From: Fibrobacterota bacterium
Lineage (GTDB): Bacteria > Fibrobacterota > Chitinivibrionia > Chitinivibrionales > Chitinispirillaceae
Direction: 5' to 3'
Assembly (NCBI GenBank): GCA_023412475.1
Contig: JAEYNR010000058.1
Span: 1 to 29,751 of the forward strand
Length of the DNA: 29,751 bases
Below, piece by piece: positions 8,179 to 16,544 of the stretch. The position numbers and the translations under genes were made by a program. Every line of letters starts with the position of its first letter. Within the stretch, counting starts at the first letter, position 1. A model generated the notes under the pieces. That model was given only the letters and a program-made list of their open reading frames with translations. It ran no database searches and had not been told where the DNA came from.

Positions 8179-9570
8179 TCACTCTTTTATAGTATTACTG
8201 TCCACTGGTGCTGAGGTCTGGACCTCTTTTTTTTCAATAAATGTAGAGTCAGACTGGCGACTGGCATCAGCTTTTACCTCTTCTGCAATAGTCGCAGAAT
8301 CAGCAGCGGAAGGTGAGACTTTCTCAATGATAACAGAATCGGAGTAAGTTTCTTTTCCAGAACTATTTTTCAGTTCAACATCAGCCGTCTTTGCTGAATC
8401 CTCACTTTGAAGTTTATCATGCAGTTCACTACCATCGTCTTCATCATCACCCAAAGGCTCCTCTGGTATTATAACCGTATCCGGTTTCGCTTCAATCGAA
8501 TCATCAGTTTCCTTAACAGTATCAGCCACTTCAGGCATCAGATTGATACTATCAGCTATTACCGGTGTGGTCTCCAGAGAATCGATGACTGGTGATATCG
8601 CCTTTGATGAGTCTACAGCTTTTTGCGCTGCCACCTTTCTTTTGCTAACAAAAGGTAACTCGTAAGTTAAACCCATCGTCCATTTCATCTCCAGATCTCT
8701 CTCGTGACGGATCGGAATAAAAGCGACATCATAGTTTAAATTTACCAATTTCAAACCAATTCCCATAGTCAAAACATCGGTAGGATGGTTTATCCTTTTG
8801 CCTAAACGCAGAGCCAGCATAGGTAATACCCATGCCTCAAGTCCTATCGGAACCATTAATTTTTCATAATTAAAGCTATAAGCGATATCGGTTGAAACCG
8901 TATAAGGGATTTTTCCTTTAATTGAATCTGCCCAGCTTAGCCCCGCTCTGGCATTCATCGGAAGCTTATCCTTGCGGAAGTGATCATCTAAAGAATCAAT
9001 GAAACCGGTATTACGGCCAGCAAAATGAAGTATTGCAACACCTGCAACCAGCTTCTCAGGAATCACCTTATAAATGGCTCCGACGCTTCCGGTAAGACCA
9101 TAAGAATAATCATTGGCAATCCGCTCATGAATCCCATTAACAGCCAGCCCTATAGCTAACCGCTCTTTTTTGAACCCTGCACTTAATGTGGCCATTAACC
9201 CCTGCTCTGACCCATAAGCATCTTTAGGCCCTCTCTCATCGGCATAGGAAAATTCAATAGACTGACTTTGAAAACTTGCCCCCAAAAACCATTTGGGAAA
9301 ATTGCCCGACAGTTCCACCAGCCCTCTTCCCAAATCTTCAAATAATTTTCCGAACTCAAGAGAAACGTAAGGTCTGTTTAGAGAAGGTAATGCCGGATTG
9401 AAAAAGGAAAAACCACCACCATTTAATAGAGCAGTGCCCGCAGAACCCATTGCGGATGTTCGGGAATTGATTGGCTCCTCAATAAATCCATAGTATGCCT
9501 CAGCAGCCAGAGTATTCCCGGTAAGCAGCCCAGCTATTACCAAGCAAATCACTAAAACGCCTTTACACAT
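8179..9570 (-). CDS. PorV/PorQ-like outer-membrane beta-barrel protein with acidic tail
   Basis: Secreted protein of the PorV/PorQ (UPF0164-like) group. The chosen ATG at 9570 has a strong ribosome-binding site (GGAGAAAAAG) and begins a signal peptide, MCKGVLVICLVIAGLL, cleaved near NTLA-AEA. The longer frame to 9642 would add 24 unlikely residues. Just after the signal come family-like features: PINSRTSAMGSAGTALLNGG and FFNPALPSLN, then alternating beta strands to about residue 310. The last roughly 145 residues are a different thing: low-complexity, acidic, rich in Ser, Asp, Glu, Val and Thr, with a recurring Asp-Ser step. It follows a second barrel protein by 26 bp. In Bacteroidota such proteins serve type IX secretion, but here a general outer-membrane role is equally possible. 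Confidence 0.7.
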   Translation of the reverse strand: MCKGVLVICLVIAGLLTGNTLAAEAYYGFIEEPINSRTSAMGSAGTALLNGGGFSFFNPALPSLNRPYVSLEFGKLFEDLGRGLVELSGNFPKWFLGASFQSQSIEFSYADERGPKDAYGSEQGLMATLSAGFKKERLAIGLAVNGIHERIANDYSYGLTGSVGAIYKVIPEKLVAGVAILHFAGRNTGFIDSLDDHFRKDKLPMNARAGLSWADSIKGKIPYTVSTDIAYSFNYEKLMVPIGLEAWVLPMLALRLGKRINHPTDVLTMGIGLKLVNLNYDVAFIPIRHERDLEMKWTMGLTYELPFVSKRKVAAQKAVDSSKAISPVIDSLETTPVIADSINLMPEVADTVKETDDSIEAKPDTVIIPEEPLGDDEDDGSELHDKLQSEDSAKTADVELKNSSGKETYSDSVIIEKVSPSAADSATIAEEVKADASRQSDSTFIEKKEVQTSAPVDSNTIKE

Positions 9571-9596
9571 CTTTTTCTCCGATGCAAAATACACTT

Positions 9597-10655
9597 CTAA
9601 AAATTCCATTGAACATCGATCTGCTGATCTATCCCTGCCCATAGCTTATCTGTAGATATTCCGTAATTGAGCCTGATTCCATTGTGCCATCGCTGCATAT
9701 CCAGAGAGAAACCTGCTGTGATTTTAAAGGGAAAATTGCTCAGGTAACTATCGCGGTCCCTTAACAGATCACCATTTATCAACAGTTCTCCCAAACCCGC
9801 CCTGATAAAAAACTTCTCCCAGTTTCTCCACTCAAAGCCAGTGCCTAAGACAGCCTGCGGACGTTCGAGAGTTTTGAACTTGCCATCGAAAAGATAAGCC
9901 TTCATATCCATTGTCCAGAACAGGGGTTTATCCAGAAATGATCCCTGGTATTTACTTGCCAGGGTGAGCGAAGGATACGCACGTTCCTCAATCTGAGCGG
10001 AATTGCCACTATTTAAGTCCACAGTCCAGGTCATCGACGCCCCTACGTCCTTCAATACCGCAGCCATGGTCCAGACTTTACTGACCTGATACACGACAGC
10101 AAAATCCAGTGCTCCAATATCAGTGCAACTGGAATACCCCATACGATTTCCTTCAATATAGGTTGGGAGTTGCTGGAAACGGATATTAATTGCCAATCCT
10201 GCACTCATTTTACGGCTTAAATAATAACTTAAGGCTATCTTACCTGTAAAAGTAGTGTAGCTGGCACGTTCAAGCGGATTTTCATTTTCATCATAAAGTT
10301 TGTTTAAAAAAGGATCACCCCGGTATAAAAGCATCAGCCCCAGATCAAGCCTTGGAGGGATCTTGAATTCAAAAGCCCCAAAAGCATCTGTACGTCCCAA
10401 TGACCGAAGCCCTACTCCCCCACTAAGGACTTTTCCCTTATGAAATGACATTGCAGCAGGGTTCCACCATGGAGAAAGATATTCGGGCAAAGCAGAGTTT
10501 GCCCCTGCAATCGCCATAGCCGCAGCACCAGCCCAGGGCCTGAGATAAGCACCGGAACTCCCACCAACAGTCGATGCGCCGGTTCTAGCCACTAGTAATA
10601 AAAGAATGACTACGCCAGAAGTGACCGCATTTATCCGTTTATTTTGCCACCACAA
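9597..10655 (-). CDS. PorV/PorQ-like outer-membrane protein
   Basis: About 352-aa predicted outer-membrane barrel. After a signal peptide containing SGVVILLLLVARTGAS it shows SSGAYLRPWAGAAAMAIAGA and LPEYLSPWWNPAAMS, the conserved N-terminal pattern of the PorV/UPF0164 group. Alternating amphipathic strands follow, ending in an aromatic residue (VQWNF). The open frame runs back to 10760, but that part overlaps the upstream gene. TTG at 10655 overlaps it by only 17 bp and gives a normal signal peptide, so I prefer it, without a convincing ribosome-binding site. Its neighbours are a FlgD-domain protein and a sister barrel gene, suggesting a shared export or surface-assembly role. Confidence 0.65.
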   Translation of the reverse strand: MWWQNKRINAVTSGVVILLLLVARTGASTVGGSSGAYLRPWAGAAAMAIAGANSALPEYLSPWWNPAAMSFHKGKVLSGGVGLRSLGRTDAFGAFEFKIPPRLDLGLMLLYRGDPFLNKLYDENENPLERASYTTFTGKIALSYYLSRKMSAGLAINIRFQQLPTYIEGNRMGYSSCTDIGALDFAVVYQVSKVWTMAAVLKDVGASMTWTVDLNSGNSAQIEERAYPSLTLASKYQGSFLDKPLFWTMDMKAYLFDGKFKTLERPQAVLGTGFEWRNWEKFFIRAGLGELLINGDLLRDRDSYLSNFPFKITAGFSLDMQRWHNGIRLNYGISTDKLWAGIDQQIDVQWNF

Positions 10656-12180
10656 TCTTTCCAAATGCCCGCTCTCCGATATCAGTTGAAATTCTATAAT
10701 AATAAACACCGGGCGCAACCATCTTGCCTGCAGAATTGCGACCATCCCACCAGTCTTCACTTTCTACAGTACTGCGGCCATGCTCTCCGCCACTATTTCC
10801 TGCACGCCTGAACTTTTTGCTGATAATGGTTTTTACCAGATCCATATTATAATCATAAACTTTTATAGTAACATTGGCATTTTTGGAAAGGTTATAAATA
10901 AAAACAGTACGACTGTTCTGATCATACATATCGGCAACCAGTAACCCCGGACGGGCATAGGTCTGTTTCAAGCCAGATTTGACCGGCGGCGCACGTTTTA
11001 TTTGATAAAAAGTAACATTCTTAGCTGGGGGATACTGCCAGTTGGCCAGAAATGTTCCATCAGTTGAAGCCAGAATTAAATATCCGGTTGAATCGGTCAA
11101 ACTGATGTAATGAAGATCAGTCAACACAGGTTCTCTGATTGCAAAGTTTCTGGTTATCCAGTTTTGAAATACGGAGGTATTAATAACAGCAGGCCTGGAA
11201 ATAAGCGAATCTGCCAAACTGTCCTGAAAAGCACTTATACCACTTTCGGTAAGGGCAAAGTAGTAATGTCCGGGGCCGAAAACTACATCGTATACAGATT
11301 GTTCCAGCACGGAGCACCATTTTTTCTGGGTTTTATTGTATTTGGCCAGAATGAGTGTGTCTTTCAGGCTTCCGCCTATCCGTTTTTTCACCCTTATCCT
11401 GCTAAGCAAGAGCCCATCATCCCCGGGCTGCGGGTAAACCGCTTCAAATCCATTAAATTGCAATTCGCTATTGACAAGCTGTGTCGAAATACTGCTGTCC
11501 CATGAGGAATCGATAGTGGAAAACCGCCAAATTCTGGCTGGAGTAATTGTCATTACATCGTTGCCATGCCGCTCTACCCCAATCACCCTGAGCATGGTAT
11601 CGGGCTTTGATTTTGATCCGACGAATTCATTTACAGGTATACTGGAAGAATTTCCCGGAGAGAAGGCACTCTTTGTCTGATTTTTATAATCCCATCTCAC
11701 TAATCCTGCATCCATGCTGGCAAAATAAAAGGCATTATTAATCCAGACCACTTCTGTGGCAGTTAAATCATAAGATGAGGAGTCAACAGACCAGCCCAAG
11801 CTTATATCCTGTTTGTTAATAGAATTCCCACTACGGTTGAAAAGGAGTACAGGGTTTGGCTGCCCGGATTTAAGGGTATCAAAACAAATCACAAGCCTGC
11901 CATCACCATATGCTAAATCGCGAATGTCTGATTTGATGCAGCCTAATGTGTAAGAAAGCCAGTTATTATCCTTATTAAGCGATATACTATCGCCGCCGTG
12001 AATAATGGTATTTACTGCGAATTGATTGCGCGCATCTTCCCACACCAACGTCCACAACGTATCGGCTTCACCTGTAACCGCTAATACATTATTAGATGTG
12101 ATCCCTTTGCCGCTTTTGCAATCAGCGGTAACAGAGAGTGTAGAAAAAACAAGTGCAATTCCGGCAGAAACCCTTAACAA
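10639..12180 (-). CDS. Secreted protein with C-terminal FlgD/T9SS-like domain
   Basis: A secreted protein of about 513 aa. A signal peptide (LLRVSAGIALVFSTLSVTA) is followed by roughly 400 residues of repeated beta-rich segments with Trp and Asp turns, possibly a propeller, that I cannot assign to a family. The last 90 residues are a FlgD-Ig-like module: ANVTIKVYDYNMDLVKTI, then WWDGRNSAGKMVAPGVYYY and a terminal KIVVAK. Such modules end many secreted proteins in Fibrobacterota and Bacteroidota and can be sorting signals. The frame is open to 12297, but that extension lies over the end of lolA. TTG at 12180, one base past the lolA stop, is the likely start through coupling. No good ribosome-binding site is visible. 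Confidence 0.65.
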   Translation of the reverse strand: MLRVSAGIALVFSTLSVTADCKSGKGITSNNVLAVTGEADTLWTLVWEDARNQFAVNTIIHGGDSISLNKDNNWLSYTLGCIKSDIRDLAYGDGRLVICFDTLKSGQPNPVLLFNRSGNSINKQDISLGWSVDSSSYDLTATEVVWINNAFYFASMDAGLVRWDYKNQTKSAFSPGNSSSIPVNEFVGSKSKPDTMLRVIGVERHGNDVMTITPARIWRFSTIDSSWDSSISTQLVNSELQFNGFEAVYPQPGDDGLLLSRIRVKKRIGGSLKDTLILAKYNKTQKKWCSVLEQSVYDVVFGPGHYYFALTESGISAFQDSLADSLISRPAVINTSVFQNWITRNFAIREPVLTDLHYISLTDSTGYLILASTDGTFLANWQYPPAKNVTFYQIKRAPPVKSGLKQTYARPGLLVADMYDQNSRTVFIYNLSKNANVTIKVYDYNMDLVKTIISKKFRRAGNSGGEHGRSTVESEDWWDGRNSAGKMVAPGVYYYRISTDIGERAFGKIVVAK

Positions 12181-12181
12181 A

Positions 12182-12805
12182 TTATTTACGGTTATCGAGC
12201 ACCTGCGCGTCTTCCGGAACTTCAAATGTAAAAACCTCCTTCGGTATTTTTGCACCGAATACTGTTTTTTTGAAAGAGTATGTCTGGATATTGTCATTCC
12301 GGTCAGTTATCTTCAATTGCTGCACTTCACCGGATTTTGTAATTACCCGTATCTCTATTTCTTTATATTGCGACTTCGTTGAATCATCGGCTGACCATTT
12401 CAAAACTGTTCCGGCCGCAGATGTCTCTACCTCTTTATAAGAATATCCGGTAAGAAATGCAGATAACAGTTGCGATGGATGATATGAAAGCTCCAGATTG
12501 CAGAAGTTATCGATTACCACCTGTTTGCCAGCTTTGTTATACTGCCAGTAAGTAGTACCATCACTGACAAGGATATCATTTCCCAACTCGACTCTGAAAC
12601 TGTTCTGGGGAGCCAGAAAAATTCGACCTTTTTTGGTCTCATCCCTCTCCCTCACACTCCACCAGGTGTGCAACTGAAATTGCGCTTCAATAAACGAACC
12701 CGATGTGTACTTTTTTAAAATCAGTTTCATCACTGCGGGTTCGTCTGAAAAAACCTGACTGACTAAAATTACTATAGGTAACAGAGGAAAAAGAAATTTT
12801 GCCAT
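12182..12805 (-). CDS. lolA: LolA-like outer-membrane lipoprotein carrier
   Basis: Periplasmic chaperone that carries lipoproteins from LolCDE to the outer membrane. The 207-aa protein starts with a signal peptide (MAKFLFPLLPIVILVSQVFS). The mature part has the LolA half-barrel pattern: GSFIEAQFQLH, GRIFLAPQNSFRVELGNDIL, VSDGTTYWQYNKAGKQVVID, then LTGYSYKE and a late QLKITDRNDNIQTYSF strand. LolA directly downstream of ftsK is a common arrangement in proteobacteria and related phyla, which supports the call. It is the second or third gene in a run that continues into outer-membrane proteins. Confidence 0.8.
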   Translation of the reverse strand: MAKFLFPLLPIVILVSQVFSDEPAVMKLILKKYTSGSFIEAQFQLHTWWSVRERDETKKGRIFLAPQNSFRVELGNDILVSDGTTYWQYNKAGKQVVIDNFCNLELSYHPSQLLSAFLTGYSYKEVETSAAGTVLKWSADDSTKSQYKEIEIRVITKSGEVQQLKITDRNDNIQTYSFKKTVFGAKIPKEVFTFEVPEDAQVLDNRK

Positions 12806-12897
12806 AATTTTTACCGCTTCTGTACATTTTTTAGAGGGTGATAGTTAACCGGCTCCCCAGTCTTCGAAGTTATAAAGGAACCGATTATGGGCAGATA

Positions 12898-15501
12898 TTA
12901 GTTAAGACGCGCCAGAATCTCTTCCAATTCATCGGGCTTCACCCTTACCTCCCTTGCCTTGCTTCCATCGGAAGGACCCACAAACCCTACACGCTCCAGC
13001 TCATCCATTAGACGCCCGGCCCTGGCATAACCGATCTTCATGCGCCTCTGCAACAAAGATGTAGATCCCTGTCCGATACTGACAATTGTTCTGGCCGCCT
13101 CCTCAAAGAGCTCATCACGGTCACCATTATCAAAAATTCCATCCTCAGCCCCAGAGTCTCCCATCTCTTCATGGAAACTCTCTATTCTAAAGACATCAAC
13201 CTCCTGCTTGCGAATCTCAGCCACAATTTTTTCCACATCCTCCTCTGAGATGAATGCACCGTGAAATCTTTCAATTTCTGGAGCCCCGTTTCGCAGAAAG
13301 AGCATGTCACCCATTCCCAGCAACTTCTCAGCCCCCACATGCCCTAAAATGGTGCGGGAATCTGTGGACTGAATCGTTCTGAAAGCAATTCTGGATGTCA
13401 GATTCGCCTTTATTGGACCTGTAATAATATCTACTGAAGGACGCTGCGTGGCTACGATCAGATGTATGCCAACAGCACGAGCCAACTGTGCAATACGCTG
13501 AATCAAGACCTCAACATCCTTTGATGCGGTCATCATCAGATCAGCCAGCTCATCGACTATGATAACGATAAAGGGAAGAGGTTTATTGTCCTCCTCCGAT
13601 AATATTTCTCCAATTTTTCCTGAAGCCAGACGTGAATTAAAGGAATCGATGTTTCGGGCACCCACTTTTGCCAGCATCCGGTAACGACGTTCCATCTCCC
13701 TGACTCCCCATTGAAGTGCCTTGACGGCTTCTTTGGATTCTGTTACCACCGGGGACATCAGATGCGGAATACCCTCATAAAAGGCCAGCTCCACTTTTTT
13801 GGGATCTATCATTATTAACCTGAGCTCCTCAGGTTTTTTGGTCATAAGCAAACTACATATAACAGAATTAATACACACGCTTTTACCCGAACCGGTCTGC
13901 CCTGCAATCAACACATGAGGCATCTTGGTAATATCACTGACATAAGGAGCACCTGAAATATTGGTTCCCACTATAATTGGCAGCTTAGCCTTACTCCTCT
14001 TAAAAGCTTCCGCCTGCAGAATATTCTTGAAATGAACGATGACCCGCTCTGCATTCGGCAGTTCTATTCCTACAGCAGATTTGCCAGGAATCGGTGCCTC
14101 AATACGAATCCTCTGACCACCTACTGCCATAGAAATATCATCATGAAGACTCAATACCCGGCTAACCTTTATCCCGGGAGCAAGCTCAATTTCATAACGG
14201 GTCACCACAGGCCCTGGACTTACAAATACCACCTTCCCCTCAACCCCGAAATTCATCAGTGTCTTCTCAAGAGTAGCAGAATTTTTTTCGATTGCTTCCT
14301 TATCCACCATACTTGATAAAGGTGGAGGGTCTGGCAACACAGAGGAATCTGGTATTACATAGGATTTGCATGGTTTGCCTGGCTTGGAAATACCTTCTCC
14401 AGAACCCTTTCCCAACCCCGAGATTTCACCACCATACTCATTTTCCTCATCCTCCGGATCTACAGGTGCTTCTATAGCCCCGATTCTCAAGCCAGGTGGC
14501 ATGAGGTTTTGATCCTGCTCCATATCATCTGAATCAACCTCTTCTGTCTCGATAGACATTATTTTCAGTGGCTCATTTTTCTTTGCCCGAAAAGCCGCCA
14601 GTTCTTGTTCAAGTTGAAGTCTGGCCTGCTCCTCTACATCGTTTATATCCTTCAGAGGCGGCCCTGCCGATTCATCTTTAGCTGCAATTTCCTCTTTCTT
14701 TGGTTCATTTCCTTTATTTTCAGATATTTTTTTCTCTTTTTCCGTTTCAGAATCTTTATTAAACAACTCTCTCGCAGTTTCTTTCTTCTGTTTTTCTCTC
14801 TCTTTCTTTTCAGCTGCTTTTGCTCTTTTTTCCGCTTGTTTTTCAGCTCTACATTCTGCTACAGCCTGAGCTTCAAGCTCTCTTTTCTGGCGACTCTCCT
14901 CCATTGACTTCTGCACCTTTTCCCAATACAGCTTTAACCATTCCAATAACCAGGACAATCCCGTTCCCATAAAACCGATTATACGCTGAGGTGGAATTCT
15001 GAAGCAGGAAAGAATAGTGATAATCAGTGCCAGTCCACCAAGAAAATAAGGTCCAAAACGATACATGCCAAAGAGGGGATAAAAAATTACCCGCACAATA
15101 GTAACCCCAATGAGGTTATGGGGTGCACTGAAGCTTTTTCCAGAAGAAGCCATCTGAGGCAAATAGTGGATGGCTAAAAGAAGGCAGATCTGCAGGGTGA
15201 ACATGATCCAATAATAGAAGGTTCGAAATCTCAGCAGATCTCCCCGCAAACGCAACCATCCAATATAGCTGATAGAAAGCGGAAAAAAGAAAGCCGGAAT
15301 TGGACCGAAAAGATAGATTAGCCCCATTGAAAGAGAGGTTCCAAAAAAATGTCCCAGAATATTTGCATCCCTGTTAGCAAAATGAGATATGAGTGAAATA
15401 AGAGTTAATACTCCTGAAGCCAGGAAAATAAGCCCCCAGATCTCATGCCCGAAATCGGAGTGAGTAACAGTTGCAGCAGTTTGCTTTTTCTTCTTTCCCA
15501 T
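12898..15501 (-). CDS. ftsK: DNA translocase FtsK
   Basis: Septal DNA pump that clears and sorts chromosome ends at division. Residues 20-190 hold four to five membrane helices. Residues 195-400 are a Lys/Glu-rich, likely coiled and flexible linker. The motor domain has Walker A GQTGSGKS at 534-541 and a Walker B ending IIVDELADLMM, with the conserved ATQRPSVDIITG. The winged-helix gamma domain closes the protein (STSLLQRRMKIGYARAGRLM, then a VGPSDGSK loop), which in studied homologues reads KOPS sequences and activates XerCD. At 867 aa it has a short to medium linker. Start ATG 15501 is 7 nt after the thiD2-like stop, so the two are probably co-transcribed. Confidence 0.95.
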   Translation of the reverse strand: MGKKKKQTAATVTHSDFGHEIWGLIFLASGVLTLISLISHFANRDANILGHFFGTSLSMGLIYLFGPIPAFFFPLSISYIGWLRLRGDLLRFRTFYYWIMFTLQICLLLAIHYLPQMASSGKSFSAPHNLIGVTIVRVIFYPLFGMYRFGPYFLGGLALIITILSCFRIPPQRIIGFMGTGLSWLLEWLKLYWEKVQKSMEESRQKRELEAQAVAECRAEKQAEKRAKAAEKKEREKQKKETARELFNKDSETEKEKKISENKGNEPKKEEIAAKDESAGPPLKDINDVEEQARLQLEQELAAFRAKKNEPLKIMSIETEEVDSDDMEQDQNLMPPGLRIGAIEAPVDPEDEENEYGGEISGLGKGSGEGISKPGKPCKSYVIPDSSVLPDPPPLSSMVDKEAIEKNSATLEKTLMNFGVEGKVVFVSPGPVVTRYEIELAPGIKVSRVLSLHDDISMAVGGQRIRIEAPIPGKSAVGIELPNAERVIVHFKNILQAEAFKRSKAKLPIIVGTNISGAPYVSDITKMPHVLIAGQTGSGKSVCINSVICSLLMTKKPEELRLIMIDPKKVELAFYEGIPHLMSPVVTESKEAVKALQWGVREMERRYRMLAKVGARNIDSFNSRLASGKIGEILSEEDNKPLPFIVIIVDELADLMMTASKDVEVLIQRIAQLARAVGIHLIVATQRPSVDIITGPIKANLTSRIAFRTIQSTDSRTILGHVGAEKLLGMGDMLFLRNGAPEIERFHGAFISEEDVEKIVAEIRKQEVDVFRIESFHEEMGDSGAEDGIFDNGDRDELFEEAARTIVSIGQGSTSLLQRRMKIGYARAGRLMDELERVGFVGPSDGSKAREVRVKPDELEEILARLN

Positions 15502-15507
15502 AACAGC

Positions 15508-15918
15508 CTAACTAAGAAACAGCTTTTCCACATTATATAATGAAAAACGGATTGTCTTTGCTTTTTCAGAAATTTCTGGATAATCGGTAATTTTGGCATA
15601 TTCTTCGATTACCCGCGAAGCCTCCTGCGCCCGCTTGCAGGATGCAGCCAGGATATCGGTTACATTTTCTCTTTGAAGCTCTTCGGGGCGGTTTTTATCG
15701 GCAAAACAGTCGCTAAAGGTGTTTCTTCCTTTTAAAAGAGGCTCTCTTCCAAGGTATAGCTCAATTTCTTTTACCGAGTGTCTGAGTTTTTTCAAGGTAA
15801 GCGCAACCGGGGCATCATTTTTAAAGAAACGGTAGTACTCCTCAATTACTCTTAGTGCTTCCCGCAGCCGATTAATGTTGGCATCAAGAACTCTGTAGAT
15901 TGAATCGGATTCGGTCAT
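15508..15918 (-). CDS. Stand-alone ThiD2-like domain protein (thiamine synthesis)
   Basis: 136-aa helical protein resembling the ThiD2 domain usually found fused to the N-terminus of ThiE, where it has been proposed to be an alternative HMP-phosphate kinase. Characteristic segments are YRVLDANINRLREALRVIEE at 8-27, LKKLRHSVKEIELYL at 42-56, DILAASCKRAQEASRVIEEY at 87-106, and a short closing helix. The duplicated ANxxRxxEAxRVIEEY pattern is diagnostic as I remember the family. No ThiE domain follows: the stop comes at once and ftsK begins 7 nt later. No TPP riboswitch is recognisable upstream. Function is inferred from resemblance. The substrate step is not certain. Confidence 0.65.
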   Translation of the reverse strand: MTESDSIYRVLDANINRLREALRVIEEYYRFFKNDAPVALTLKKLRHSVKEIELYLGREPLLKGRNTFSDCFADKNRPEELQRENVTDILAASCKRAQEASRVIEEYAKITDYPEISEKAKTIRFSLYNVEKLFLS

Positions 15919-16544
15919 TGGAGTGTTGTTAATGCTTGGTTATTGTTAAAAATCCGTTAAATTCAGGCACTGCAGGTGACGGAGGAAACTGAGGAATATT
16001 ATTTAGTTTCCAGGGTTATCATCCACCGAAGTCCCGAATCGGGAAATATAGATAATGCAATCAGAGGAGGGGCCAGTGAAGTTAGCCGATGGGGCGAGAG
16101 GTATGGATTAAGCTGAGATTGATAAGGCAGGTGTTTTCTTATTCATTATATAGGCCATATGAGGGGGTGAAAATTTTGGACTGGGAAATGGAGGAAGTTC
16201 CGTAAGGAGGGGGACGGAGAAAACTCAGGATTTTTGTGAGCCCTGAATATGTAATATACAGAATCGGTAGATTTTAGAATCGATAGGTTTTGAATTCAGG
16301 TTTTTTTTGTGATTAAATGCCGAAGGGACGGAGGAATCTATGAATATTGATTCCATTTTCGCTTTTCCACAGTCGCAGATTAGTACTATTTGACTTAAAT
16401 GCAGATTTTTATAGTTATGAGTGACGGAGGAAACTTTTTCCCATTCGTTTCCTTATCAGATGCTTCTACCCTTGGCCCATTTTTTGTAGCTTTTTCCTCT
16501 AAACACTTCCCTCTCTTCACCACCAACGAAAACCGAGGTAAGAA
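15919..16544. other. Gene-free stretch carrying four REP-like motifs
   Basis: 626 bp between the divergent thiD2-like and transposase genes. It contains four plus-oriented copies of the dispersed motif (listed next), an imperfect 16-bp direct repeat at 16261-16276 and 16277-16292, and purine-rich variants such as 16186-16200. I see no protein-like frame, riboswitch or tRNA. Confidence 0.6.
15976..16441 (+). repeat. REP-like motif cluster A (4 copies, upstream of transposase)
   Basis: Copies at 15976-15988 (GTGACGGAGGAAA), 16211-16223 (GGGACGGAGAAAA), 16325-16337 (GGGACGGAGGAAT) and 16421-16433 (GTGACGGAGGAAA). Three of them run straight into a hairpin whose 5' arm is the GGAA part: GGAAACT/AGTTTCC (15984-16011), GGAATC/GATTCC (16333-16354) and GGAAA/TTTCC (16429-16441). 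A conserved foot followed by a variable hairpin is the layout of REP elements mobilised by RAYT transposases. Confidence 0.65.

Noticed and set aside
14032..14907. Plus-strand frames opposite the ftsK linker
   Set aside because: Phe/Leu-rich translations that mirror the Lys/Glu-rich linker codons of ftsK.
15919..16100. TPP riboswitch upstream of the ThiD2-like gene
   Set aside because: I looked for the conserved CUGAGA and ACCUGAUCUGG-type elements on the minus strand and did not find them in a workable arrangement.
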